Part shown: one piece after another, positions 1 through 8,460 of the stretch
Numbering within the stretch: position 1 is the first letter of the stretch
Layout of the letters: each line of letters opens with the position of its first letter
Assembly (NCBI GenBank): GCA_034769895.1
Contig: CM068372.1
Location: forward strand, 385,980,282 to 386,044,281
DNA from: Magicicada septendecula
Lineage: Eukaryota; Arthropoda; Insecta; Hemiptera; Cicadidae
Reading direction: 5' to 3'
Length of the DNA: 64,000 nt
Program-made: the position numbers and the translations under genes
Notes under the pieces: model-generated
What the model was told of the DNA's origin: nothing
The model's database searches: none
What the model saw: only the letters and a program-made list of their open reading frames with translations

Positions 1-471
1 TTTAGTAATATAAAACACGTTACTTAATGCACAGTTTGTTGAAGAGTGATCATACGGACAACGTATACTATTTAAAGACTGCTTCTTCAAGACGCTTAGA
101 GACGGACACTTGAGTGATTCAATATCCACTATTTTTACCTGACAGTTCAATTCTTTTTGTAAAGCTATTTTTTTTTCACGTCCTTTTACATAAATGCACT
201 TTCCATATATATATGAATTTAATATTACTGGAAGTTCACTATATTCTGTTAATCCACAATTCCAACTAAGTCCCAGATAATTATTGTTAATCCAGTCATT
301 AACTTTTTTTTTCTTTTCTGATAGATGTCTGTAATCGAATGGAGGTAAGAATAAGTATTGATTACAAACATCAGCGAATTTAGTGTTTACTATAGGTTGC
401 ACGCACAGTTCTTTAATAATATAATTATTTCCATCATCGCGAAAACTTTGAAAGTCGATAACATATTCCAT
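1..471 (-). CDS. Small 'DFQ-F' protein, copy A (C-terminus cut by window edge)
   Basis: An open minus-strand frame starts at ATG 471-469 and runs off the window at base 1 with no stop. It is a clear paralogue of the gene at 594-1121: same start (MEYVIDFQ then SFRDDGNN), same LFLPPF, LSEKKKK, GLSWNCGL, GKCIYVKG and CPS blocks, and a CAL-NV block near the edge. The 5' leader just upstream of the ATG (TTGCGTGCAACAGCAGAACT) is identical in both copies, so the duplication included the leader. Small proteins of this look accompany Polinton-like elements in insects. An acidic residue in a beta-strand-like start suggests an RNase H/exonuclease-like fold, but that is inference and the function is unknown. 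Confidence 0.75.
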   Translation of the reverse strand, partial: MEYVIDFQSFRDDGNNYIIKELCVQPIVNTKFADVCNQYLFLPPFDYRHLSEKKKKVNDWINNNYLGLSWNCGLTEYSELPVILNSYIYGKCIYVKGREKKIALQKELNCQVKIVDIESLKCPSLSVLKKQSLNSIRCPYDHSSTNCALSNVFYITK

Positions 472-593
472 TGCGTGCAACAGCAGAACTGATATCAGTT
501 TTATCAGCGTAGTAATGTCACGTTCTCAGTACGCACGCGTAAATAGGAGATCAAAAGATCAACTACGTTAATACATATTATACAGTTAAGCAA

Positions 594-1121
594 TCATACA
601 GTCCCAATATTTTTGTCTTTCAATTTCTTGTTCCAGTATTCGATAATCCACTTAGTTAAATTATGTACATTATTTAAAGCACAATAATATGAATTATGTT
701 TGAAAGGACAGTGAATAGAATATGAAGACTGCTGTTTTAACACTTTTAAGGATGGACAATCGAGTGTTTCCATATCTAATATTTTTACATAACAATTAAA
801 TTCTTTTTCTAATGCTACTTTTTTTTCTGATCCTTTAACATAAATACATTTACCGTTTATATATTTATTTAATATAAACTGTAGATCATTATAATCTTGA
901 AGACCGCACTTCCAGCTAAGTCCAAGACACTTGTTTTCAATCCATTTATTAACGTTTTTTTTCTTCTCTGACAAATGTTTGTAACTAAATGGTGGTAAAA
1001 ACAAATACTGATCACTAGCACCAGAAAATTTGTTATCTTGTATACACTGAATACAAAGTTCTTTAAAAATGAAATTGTTTCCATCATCGCGAAAACCTTG
1101 AAAATCGATAACGTATTCCAT
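594..1121 (-). CDS. Small 'DFQ-F' protein, copy B
   Basis: A 175-residue protein from ATG 1121. A TTG three codons upstream is in frame but is less likely as start. Visible features: N-terminal VIDFQGFRDDGN, a Lys-rich SEKKKNVNKW segment, GLSWKCGL, YVKGSEKK, and a C-terminal CPFKHNSYYCALNNV stretch holding two Cys and a His. It is the downstream neighbour of the capsid gene, 42 bases past that gene's stop, and it is followed by a second copy (1-471). The fold may be RNase H/exonuclease-like, judged only from the spaced acidic residues and from family memory. It could equally be a structural or host-interaction protein. Confidence 0.7.
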   Translation of the reverse strand: MEYVIDFQGFRDDGNNFIFKELCIQCIQDNKFSGASDQYLFLPPFSYKHLSEKKKNVNKWIENKCLGLSWKCGLQDYNDLQFILNKYINGKCIYVKGSEKKVALEKEFNCYVKILDMETLDCPSLKVLKQQSSYSIHCPFKHNSYYCALNNVHNLTKWIIEYWNKKLKDKNIGTV

Positions 1122-1162
1122 TGCGTGCAACAGCAGAACTGATACACTTTTTATCTACGTAA

Positions 1163-2398
1163 TTATATTTTAAATACTTTTCTTACAGTACCAGATAAAG
1201 GCGTATATTGCATAATTGTATCGTAAAAAATGAGACAGTAGATAGTAGTTTTTTCCGGTATGTCTGTTGACGTCTCAATATCCAGACGGATGTCTATTGA
1301 ACCAGTTTTTAATGATTCATTTTGTTTTGAACAATCAATTACACAAAAAGGTGTATACGTTAGAAAGTTTGAACGGTTTATCATTGGCGCATTTTCACTT
1401 TTGTAATAATACGAGGACTGAAATATTGAATAATACTCATGTAGAATCGACGTTTCACCATTAAAATTATCATACGGATAGTATTCTGAATTTAAATATA
1501 ACTTTACATTATAAAATGAAGCAAGATCAAAATGTGCTGGGTTTTTGTGTCCATTATTTTTTCTGTCAGTCTGAAAACCTACAATAACGTAACGAGGTTT
1601 ATCTGATTGTGATGACGTTTTAACAGTCCAAGTAAGTTTGTTTGCTTTTGGCACAGACGGATACTCGTAAAGTTCCCATTTTCGAAACGGCATTAATAAA
1701 GGTCGATCAATTTGTATTATCTTCAGTAAATCTACCTTTACTACGTCATTAACATAAACATACGGAATTCTCCATGATATATATTTTATTTTTAATTTGT
1801 ATGTGTTTACTGATTCAGGTAAAATTATTGCATTATTATCAGTGGACGCTCTAATTAAAACTAATTCTTGCTTTATATTTAACAAAATCTTTTTAAAATC
1901 TTCAGCAAATCCGAACAACCTTTTTAATGGGATACAGAAGCTAATATCTTTCGATGATGGTGCCATATGACTTATTAAATCTGAAGCCCATCCACTATTT
2001 TCTAAAGTGTTAATTTCATGTGGTTTAATTGTTAACATATTTTTAATTGTTGATGTTATTCCAACATTTTTAACTCTATCGATTTCTGATCCATTTATTT
2101 CGTATCTAATTTCATCAAACAAAAATGCTAAAGCATTTGAACATAGTTTTAAAGTTTGATCATGTATACCGTTATTATTAGTGTATTCTATTTTTATATG
2201 AAGGTAACTTTCACACGGTAATGTGTACACATCTTGTTGATTAATTGGAATTCTAATTTCGTCATTATTATTGAATGTAGTAGAAGTGTACGGTAGATGA
2301 GTGTGATAAGCTAATCCTACTATCGAGTCATCTGTATACACAAGATCCTCTATAATGTTTAGAATGCTAGCGTTTACGTTTTGAATATTAAGATTCAT
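1163..2398 (-). CDS. Major capsid-like protein (double jelly-roll type)
   Basis: A 411-residue intact frame. It resembles the double-jelly-roll capsid proteins of insect Polinton/adintovirus-like elements, which build the icosahedral shell. Recognisable blocks are FLFDEIRYEINGSEIDRV (about 92-109), FGFAEDFKKILL, KWELYEYPSVP (about 241-251), PRYVIVGFQTDRKN and YLNSEYYPYDN in the second half, and VIDCSKQNESLK near the C-terminus. The alternating beta-rich text fits two jelly rolls. The start ATG (2398-2396) overlaps the stop of the upstream 52-residue ORF as ATGA, which supports the start and suggests coupled expression. The protein is shorter than some Polinton capsids (500-600 residues). No break was found. 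Confidence 0.75.
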   Translation of the reverse strand: MNLNIQNVNASILNIIEDLVYTDDSIVGLAYHTHLPYTSTTFNNNDEIRIPINQQDVYTLPCESYLHIKIEYTNNNGIHDQTLKLCSNALAFLFDEIRYEINGSEIDRVKNVGITSTIKNMLTIKPHEINTLENSGWASDLISHMAPSSKDISFCIPLKRLFGFAEDFKKILLNIKQELVLIRASTDNNAIILPESVNTYKLKIKYISWRIPYVYVNDVVKVDLLKIIQIDRPLLMPFRKWELYEYPSVPKANKLTWTVKTSSQSDKPRYVIVGFQTDRKNNGHKNPAHFDLASFYNVKLYLNSEYYPYDNFNGETSILHEYYSIFQSSYYYKSENAPMINRSNFLTYTPFCVIDCSKQNESLKTGSIDIRLDIETSTDIPEKTTIYCLIFYDTIMQYTPLSGTVRKVFKI

Positions 2399-2553
2399 TT
2401 TTTGTTTAAATAATCCTTTATTACTGTTAATCCCAATGACTGTAGAAATTTCAGGTTTTGTGGTGTTAACCGGTCGATATTCATATCTTTACTACTTATA
2501 ATTGGCTTATTTACAGTTGTTTTATTGATTCCGTAATAAAAAATAAGACCCAT
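2395..2553 (-). CDS. Unknown 52-residue protein between penton-like and capsid genes
   Basis: A small open frame that fills the gap between the two capsid genes exactly. ATG at 2553 follows the penton-like stop (2556-2558) after two bases, and its TGA (2397-2395) overlaps the capsid ATG as ATGA. The protein starts MGLIFYYGINKTTV and contains LTPQNLKFLQSLGLTV. No domain is recognised. The tight packing at both ends is the main evidence that it is a real gene rather than chance. Confidence 0.6.
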   Translation of the reverse strand: MGLIFYYGINKTTVNKPIISSKDMNIDRLTPQNLKFLQSLGLTVIKDYLNKK

Positions 2554-2555
2554 TA

Positions 2556-3236
2556 TTATTGTTTTCTCAAATACAAACGTAACGTTATTATTTCGTTTCG
2601 AAAATTAATCAATCTTCCTTGTTGATCTTCTAGTCTTACTACAATAGTATGTATCCTAGATGTGTTTACTGGTAAATATATCACGTTAGTCGGTTTTTCA
2701 ACAATTTTAAAACCTGGCGGAACACTAGGATAGAATTCGTGTATTATGTGATCTGGAATTCCGTTGTTAAACGAACCATTAATTAAATTAGTAATCAATC
2801 GGATGCTCTCTACTCGAACAATACTTATCGGTAAGGTTGAACTGTACCATTTATTTCAATTTATTATGCATGTTTCAAATCCTAATATGGTTGCTAACGA
2901 ATCGGGTTTACTAAAATCAATTTGAACGTTAGAATAAATTTCACTTTTTAATGTATTATTATTCGCCTTTATAATTATTTTTACATTTTCATCATGTTGA
3001 ATTAAGTAATCGTTTATAAACGTTGCGATATCTGAAATTTCATAAGAACCAGTAGGCAATACTATTTTCTTATCACTACCATAATATAATACATTGTTAA
3101 TTCCTTCCTCTATATTGGGTATTGAATGATATGTCATAAAGTCAATTAATCCTAGTTCCCATTTTTCATCACTTAACTCGATAGGTGGAAAAATATCACA
3201 TGTTAATACGGATCCTTTACCGCTTAGACAAAACAT
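2556..3236 (-). pseudogene. Penton-like minor capsid protein, interrupted by one in-frame TGA
   Basis: One reading frame runs from ATG 3236 (MFCLSGKGSVLTC) to the stop at 2556-2558, broken only by TGA at 2858-2856. The first part carries FPPIELSDEKWELGLIDFMTY and a LPTGSYEI segment. The part after the stop carries NLINGSFNNG, HIIHEFYPSVPPGFKIVEKP and VIYLPVNTS. The layout fits the second (penton-like, single jelly-roll) capsid component of Polinton/adintovirus-like elements; that role is inferred from family memory and gene order. The frame is otherwise continuous, so the stop is either a recent inactivating change, readthrough or an assembly error. The start overlaps the end of the protease gene by 20 bases. 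Confidence 0.7.
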
Positions 3237-3528
3237 TATTGCTGAGAAACTGTAAACACAAATGACCGCAGTTGACTGCATCCATATTTTGTCTTCGTGT
3301 ATAATTATAAACGATTTCAATAGATCGTTGACTTGATGAATAAAAGTAATTAATTAGTTCGATAGGCGGTCTTAAATTACCAAAACTATCAAAATAATTA
3401 ACTTTATTTTTACGTTTAATATAACATACCCAGTGAGTACCATGGCCATAACTATTATCTAAATTAACTATTCCGGTTTCATTTTGCCAAATTCCAGTGT
3501 GTAACGGTAATGTGTCAAGCATAAACAC
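3217..3528 (-). CDS. Adenain-like cysteine protease (virion maturation)
   Basis: The visible ORF has 103 residues. A C5/ULP-type protease core is clear: His in GTHWVCY (residue 32), Asp in YFDSFGN (47) and Cys in NCGHLCLQFL (87), in the order used by adenovirus-type maturation proteases, which cleave capsid precursors. The listed start is GTG at 3528; the first ATG is 3522. The same frame stays open for about 45 codons upstream, inside the 3' end of the PLA2-like gene, and reads IPNFRGVF just before the listed start. It has no ATG before the upstream stop. The true N-terminus may therefore use a non-ATG codon, or a start was lost. Confidence 0.75.
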   Translation of the reverse strand: MFMLDTLPLHTGIWQNETGIVNLDNSYGHGTHWVCYIKRKNKVNYFDSFGNLRPPIELINYFYSSSQRSIEIVYNYTRRQNMDAVNCGHLCLQFLSNNVLSKR

Positions 3529-3611
3529 TCCTCTGAAATTAGGAATCTTTAATTGTTTAACATACAGTAGTAAATCTGGAATTGAAAGCGGACGTATAGG
3601 AATACTCTTTA

Positions 3612-4151
3612 TTATTTTCGCCGTCGTTGTTTCGTTTTTCTTTTCTTTGTTTTTTTTTTTAGACCTCCTCCTATTTTTTTATACGGTCTCAAATATAAAC
3701 CTTTTCCACTTTTACCAGCAAAACGTTTCAAATAATTATAAACTGTATTGGACATAGTTTTTTTTTTCTTTTTTATTCCTCCACCAAATTTACTTTTAGC
3801 TTTCATTATGTTAGTTACTGACCACGCTGCAGCTTTCTCCCCGAACGATGCGTCACTTGATTTAACACGTTCCCAAGCTCTTCCAGCTAATTCCTTATCA
3901 GCCTTAGCGCGATTTATAGAATCTGAATACTTTGAATATATAATATCGTGTTGTTTACAAGCAGCGTCAAGCTTATTAATTCCTGGATCACCTCTTTGTA
4001 ATCGTTTCGCTAAATTTGTACCGGGTCCACAATACTGATAACCGGGTAAATGAAGTTCAACAGGTAATAAATCAATTGACTTGTTTATAACATTTCCAAG
4101 AATATTACTCACCAGACCACCACCTTCTATCTTGTTTGGATACAGATGCAT
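3612..4151 (-). CDS. PLA2-like protein with basic C-terminal tail
   Basis: 179 residues. The N-terminal half has a phospholipase A2 signature of the kind found in parvovirus VP1 and adintoviruses: calcium loop YCGPGT (40-45), then D62-A-A-C65-K-Q-H68-D69 with the catalytic His-Asp pair. In such viruses the activity helps the particle leave the endosome; here the role is inferred. The C-terminal half is Lys/Arg- and Gly-rich (KSKFGGGIKKKKK, KKIGGGLKKKTKKRK) and resembles a core or DNA-condensing peptide, so this may be a fusion or a cleaved precursor. The ATG (4151) immediately follows the stop of the fibre-like gene. Confidence 0.75.
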   Translation of the reverse strand: MHLYPNKIEGGGLVSNILGNVINKSIDLLPVELHLPGYQYCGPGTNLAKRLQRGDPGINKLDAACKQHDIIYSKYSDSINRAKADKELAGRAWERVKSSDASFGEKAAAWSVTNIMKAKSKFGGGIKKKKKTMSNTVYNYLKRFAGKSGKGLYLRPYKKIGGGLKKKTKKRKTKQRRRK

Positions 4152-5045
4152 TTATGACGCTTCATATAAACTTTGTATTATATATACAATGCGAAATTCG
4201 TTTATAGTTTTAACAGGATTGTCTTTAGTGCACTCCTTATATAATTTGTATAATATTCTAACTAAGCTACTGTCAACTTTATAGTTTTCTAGATCTAATT
4301 TAAATGCATTCATAACTCTTATTAAAGTCTTTTGGTTTATAACGTCTGTATCATCTTTAGAATCAGCAACATTAGTCAATCTGCTTCCATTAAAATCTGT
4401 ACTATTTTCCTCTTCACTTCGTGAATAATATATTTTATCATCTATATATTGTTTGCATTCATCTTTTGTATTATTTATACCTGTTAATAAAGTCTGTTTA
4501 TTTATAGCGTCAAGCAAATTAATAGGATCTGCTACATTAATTAACCTTTTTTGCTTGAAATCACAACAATTAGTTTGTGTATTTTCATCAGGTAATTTAT
4601 TATCAACATAAAGTTTATTGGCAGCATCAAATTTATAAACAGGTGGTACGATATGAGCCACACGATTATTCTTGAATGAATACACTGGATTATTATCCAC
4701 CTTAATTGGTATTCTATCAGCTAAATATGATTTAGTAGCATTTTCTAAATAATTTTTATTTACAGCATCACAAGGTTCGACAGGATCGGCTAAATTAATA
4801 ACTTTTTTCATCTTAACATCGTAACAATCGTCTGTATTTGTTAAAGTAATCGAATTTGTTCTCATATATTTTACATTTACGGCATCATCATCCAATTCAG
4901 GATCGCCCACATTACATAATCGTTTATTACTTATATTAAAATTTCCGTCGTCAGTTAATTTAAATCCTTCTCCAGGCGGTCCACGCTGAACGTTGGAACT
5001 AGCCACTAGATCACCACTGTAGTGTCCGAATTTATCGACACTCAT
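4152..5045 (-). CDS. Fibre-like protein with five degenerate repeats
   Basis: 297 residues. After a short RGPPGEG collagen-like stretch (21-27), a repeat of the form KR-hydrophobic-x-N-V/L-x-D-P-x5-DAVNK-xY occurs about five times, near residues 40-61, 80-101, 127-147, 165-186 and 220-241. Repeats of this type occur in phage and large-virus tail or fibre shafts and usually trimerise. The fibre role is inferred. The start codon overlaps the stop of the preceding gene as ATGA. The last 50 residues are helical in character and lack the repeat. Confidence 0.65.
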   Translation of the reverse strand: MSVDKFGHYSGDLVASSNVQRGPPGEGFKLTDDGNFNISNKRLCNVGDPELDDDAVNVKYMRTNSITLTNTDDCYDVKMKKVINLADPVEPCDAVNKNYLENATKSYLADRIPIKVDNNPVYSFKNNRVAHIVPPVYKFDAANKLYVDNKLPDENTQTNCCDFKQKRLINVADPINLLDAINKQTLLTGINNTKDECKQYIDDKIYYSRSEEENSTDFNGSRLTNVADSKDDTDVINQKTLIRVMNAFKLDLENYKVDSSLVRILYKLYKECTKDNPVKTINEFRIVYIIQSLYEAS

Positions 5046-6115
5046 TTTGAAAATATCGCTTCAAACCTTGCTGCATCTTCTTTTATTATACCGGCCTCCT
5101 GTAGCTCTTCAATAATTGATAGTATTTCATTTTCATGACCCGAATGACCTGCACTTTGTGAAGCAATCAATAATTTTAATCTATCGCATAATTCATTTAC
5201 ATTATTCCAGTACACAAAAACTGGCTTACTGTTACTGAAATTTAACAAACCGCGACCTTCTGTATCACTATGCAATCGGCTACTTCTAACTTTTGATGTG
5301 GGTGATTGTAAAAGCTTATTAATAATAGGCTTAATTATATTTTTATATTTGTAACTAGTACTGCTTTTAACTCTGTTTGTCTTTAAACTTAAATATGCCG
5401 CGGTTTCACTTATTATACGCGAATATTCGTCTAAATCTTCTTGAGAATATACATATGCATTGGGGTTTTTCATAAAAATAAGATCGTACAAACCAGGTGT
5501 ACCTTTGTACATAACATTATTAATTGTAATAATATCACTTTCATCAGTCTTTAAGGGGTATTTACCTAACATTAAAATATTATTATCTCCAAAATATGGA
5601 CCAAAAACGTGATCAATATCATGATTACTGTCATCAAAAAATTTACGCATATAATGTCTTATTAACGGACCTTTAAACCATATATCGATAAAAGGTTCAA
5701 TTGATTGTCGTCCTTCTGATGTTGACATTAATTCATCAACCGTGGGTAAGGTTTCATACGTTATTTCTTCTTCACGCGGTAATGGTAACGGCGTTTCTAC
5801 TGTTCGTTTGTTCGATATCGGGATGTTTTCGGCCTCTTCTGAAAACCTTTTGTTTTGTAAACGCGACTGAATATCGTCCATTTCAACATCTAATTGTTGT
5901 TCTTCTTTTTTAATCAATGATGAATTTGTTTTCTCTTGTACTAACTTTTGTAACGGAGTGATAATAGGTTTCAACGATTTTTCTGCAAACTGTTCTTCAT
6001 CAATAACATTTTGTGTTAGAGTCTGATGTTTCTTTCGAATATTTTTTCTTATTTTTTTAATTTCATTAACGAGCTTCTCTTGCTTGTCAAGGGAACGTGA
6101 CTTCTTCGATGACAT
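5042..6115 (-). CDS. DUF8207-like protein of Polinton-like elements
   Basis: 357 residues. The N-terminal 100 residues are highly charged and probably coiled coil (KLVNEIKKIRKNIRKK). A Pro-rich linker follows (about 105-125). The C-terminal region contains FGPYFGDNNILMLGKYPL, YKGTPGLYDLIF and VFVYWNNVNELCDRLKLL then NEILSIIEELQEAGII. From memory these blocks match a domain of unknown function (DUF8207) that is common in insect genomes with Polinton-like elements. No biochemical role is known to me; its place between ATPase and fibre-like gene suggests a virion or assembly protein. The gene ends in an ATGA overlap with the next gene. Confidence 0.65.
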   Translation of the reverse strand: MSSKKSRSLDKQEKLVNEIKKIRKNIRKKHQTLTQNVIDEEQFAEKSLKPIITPLQKLVQEKTNSSLIKKEEQQLDVEMDDIQSRLQNKRFSEEAENIPISNKRTVETPLPLPREEEITYETLPTVDELMSTSEGRQSIEPFIDIWFKGPLIRHYMRKFFDDSNHDIDHVFGPYFGDNNILMLGKYPLKTDESDIITINNVMYKGTPGLYDLIFMKNPNAYVYSQEDLDEYSRIISETAAYLSLKTNRVKSSTSYKYKNIIKPIINKLLQSPTSKVRSSRLHSDTEGRGLLNFSNSKPVFVYWNNVNELCDRLKLLIASQSAGHSGHENEILSIIEELQEAGIIKEDAARFEAIFSK

Positions 6116-6142
6116 ATTGATAAGTAATAAAAAAAATTTCGA

Positions 6143-6877
6143 TTACAAATTAGTAATATAGATATCAAAATCAAAACGATAACGACCGCCACAATTCATA
6201 TCACTTTCTTTATCTATAACAAAAAAACCCTTTTTACGTCTTGTCCATGCTTTAGAACAAAGTTCTTTAAACATTTCAAATGTCATATCAGTATTAACAT
6301 GATCTCTGTATATATGTTTTAAATTTAGTTCGTCTTGTTGAAAAATAATTATTAAATTCGCGTTATCACGAATTAAGTGTTTCGGAATTCGAACATACGT
6401 TTGACATATATAAATAACATTATTATTTTTATGTCTACATATTGTAAAATGATTTCTTATATTATCTTGTTGTTCACATGCTACATCATCAAATATAATA
6501 ACTGAATTTTGTTCAGTATCATCAGGATGAATGACTTGATCATTTTCTGAAAATTTATAGTATTGTATTGATGGTATACCTGATAAAACTGTTTCTAAAA
6601 ATTTGTACTTTGACTGATACGACGATTTTGAAAAAACATAAACGTTCTCAAAACATAAACCATTAGGACTGAACAAAAGATTAAGCATTAGGTTTGTTTT
6701 ACCTGTATTACTGGGCCCAATGATAAGAGACCTGACATTATTTGGTAACAACTCGCTATGGACTCTTTCTTTTTTCTCCATAGATTTATCAAAATTACAA
6801 ATACGTATTTTTTTTGTTTGTTGTACTATTTTCATGATTGAAAAAAAAAATAATTCAAATGATTTGGTTTTTATCAA
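6143..6877 (-). CDS. Genome-packaging ATPase (FtsK/HerA type)
   Basis: Up to 244 residues; a Met at residue 15 (base 6835) is an alternative start, and the first Met overlaps the integrase gene. Walker A is GPSNTGKT (54-61), Walker B VIIFDDV (126-132), and a QTYVRIPKHLIRDN segment (159-172) occupies the sensor/arginine-finger region. This is the A32/FtsK-HerA packaging ATPase expected in Polintons and adintoviruses, which pumps DNA into capsids. The frame is intact and the catalytic residues are present. Confidence 0.85.
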   Translation of the reverse strand: MIKTKSFELFFFSIMKIVQQTKKIRICNFDKSMEKKERVHSELLPNNVRSLIIGPSNTGKTNLMLNLLFSPNGLCFENVYVFSKSSYQSKYKFLETVLSGIPSIQYYKFSENDQVIHPDDTEQNSVIIFDDVACEQQDNIRNHFTICRHKNNNVIYICQTYVRIPKHLIRDNANLIIIFQQDELNLKHIYRDHVNTDMTFEMFKELCSKAWTRRKKGFFVIDKESDMNCGGRYRFDFDIYITNL

Positions 6878-7778
6878 TCCAACTGTTATGCGACTTATCG
6901 TATCCTAACCACTGAACAAGTAATTTATTACTTTTACGTTTTAATATTTTTTCAATTAAAAATATATTGTCGTATTTTGTTTTACTAATTTCTTGTTCGT
7001 AAAATCCGCCATCTAATACGGTTCCTGTATCATCTTTTAAAAGATATGTTCTAGGTACTGTTTGTTTAATATTATGAATTGTAAATATTTCATTTGTCCA
7101 ATTTGGTAAATAACCCTTAGTAAAAATTTGTTTGTATTTATTAATTCTCACTCTATCCCCTACTTTATATTTTGCAGGTTTCTTATTAACAGGTATTCGT
7201 TTTTTATTTATTTGTGTTAATACCCTTTTCTCATTATTTATATTAACATCTTTAGGTTTCATACTTATAGTTCTATGTACAGTATTATTATATTTTTTCA
7301 ATAACTGAGGAAGTACTTCGATCCATGTATACTTTCCACTGGTAGTAAACCACTTCCACATATGGTTTTTTAAAGTACGATTAAAACGTTCAATAATAGA
7401 GGCTTTTTTATCTGAATAAGTTGAATAATGATTTATATTATAATGATTAAATAATTGCTGAATCGGTAAATTGTAAAATTCTTTTCCTTTATCAGTTTGC
7501 AAATGTTTCATTTTGTTTACATGTAATATAGGTCTTAGAGCTTTTACAATGTCGTGTGAGGTTTTTGATTTTAACGGAACTGCAAATGCAAATTTACTAA
7601 AACAATTTATCACTGTTAGTATATATTTATAACCTTTATTCAACTTTGAAAAAGAAATCATTTCTACAAGGTCAGCTTGATACAAATCGTGAATACCTTT
7701 TAGTTCGACATTGCGTGTAGGAAAATTCCTTCTCGCTTGTTTATGTAATTCACTACTTATCGCCTGTCTGATGCTCAT
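6855..7778 (-). CDS. Retroviral-type integrase with C-terminal chromodomain
   Basis: 307 residues, intact, starting at the first ATG after an upstream stop. DDE residues: D36 in YQADLVEM, D96 in LQTDKGKEF, E130 in IIERFNRT (33 residues between the last two). A GDRVRINK segment near 220 marks the SH3-like region. The last 40 residues (DNIFLIEKILKR to VQWLGYDKSHNSWI) form a chromodomain, which in related elements guides integration to marked chromatin. No N-terminal HHCC zinc finger is visible in this frame. This is the outermost gene, as expected next to the right end of a Polinton-like element. Confidence 0.9.
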   Translation of the reverse strand: MSIRQAISSELHKQARRNFPTRNVELKGIHDLYQADLVEMISFSKLNKGYKYILTVINCFSKFAFAVPLKSKTSHDIVKALRPILHVNKMKHLQTDKGKEFYNLPIQQLFNHYNINHYSTYSDKKASIIERFNRTLKNHMWKWFTTSGKYTWIEVLPQLLKKYNNTVHRTISMKPKDVNINNEKRVLTQINKKRIPVNKKPAKYKVGDRVRINKYKQIFTKGYLPNWTNEIFTIHNIKQTVPRTYLLKDDTGTVLDGGFYEQEISKTKYDNIFLIEKILKRKSNKLLVQWLGYDKSHNSWIDKNQII

Positions 7779-7799
7779 TATTCAAAGTACAACAATTAA

Positions 7800-8445
7800 T
7801 TAAAAACTGTTTACATCTATGACCTTAGTTATCAGAGATTACTTTGTATAGTACGACAACTAAAAAGGTTATCGGTATCTTATATTTAGGTAAAGACGAG
7901 TTGCACGACCGTCTGTTTATATTTACATTTTTACTAGGTCAGTGTGTTTCAAGGTCATGGTTTACTATAGAATGACAATCATTACAAATAAAATGTAATA
8001 TATTTAGATAAAGACGACGCTAAAAAAAAAGAAAAAAAAAACACGTCAACGAACTCGGAATGTTTATGTGTACGCGGGGCGTGTCAACAAACGCCGTCTG
8101 TTTATATTTACATTTTTGTTACTAGGTCAGTATGTTTCAAGGTCACGGTTTACTATAGAATAACACAATCGTTAAAGACACGATCACGATTACAAAATAA
8201 AAATGTAATATATTTAGGTAAAGACGGACGGACGCCACCACGCTGTCTACACTGTAAAAAGGAGAAAAAAAACACGTCAACGAACTCGGAATGTCTATTG
8301 TGTACGCGGGGCGGGGGCGTGTCAACAAACGCCGTCTGTTTATATTTACATTTTATACTGTTTATATTTACATTTTTTAGGAATGTTTATGTGTACGCGG
8401 CGTCGCGCGCGCGTCTGTTTATATTTACATTTTTTACTAGGGGGG
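7800..8445 (+). repeat. Tandem repeats at the element's right end (185-238 bp units)
   Basis: The motif GTCTGTTTATATTTACATTT recurs at 7911, 8096, 8334 and 8413 (and partly at 8359). Two long units, 7911-8095 (185 bp) and 8096-8333 (238 bp), share TTTCAAGGTCA, TTTACTATAGAAT, AACACGTCAACGAACTCGGA and a GTGTACGCGGGG block. Later units are shortened. It probably belongs to the terminal inverted repeat or late-promoter region of the Polinton-like element; the left counterpart is outside the window. Confidence 0.75.
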
Positions 8446-8460
8446 GGGGAGAGACAATAG

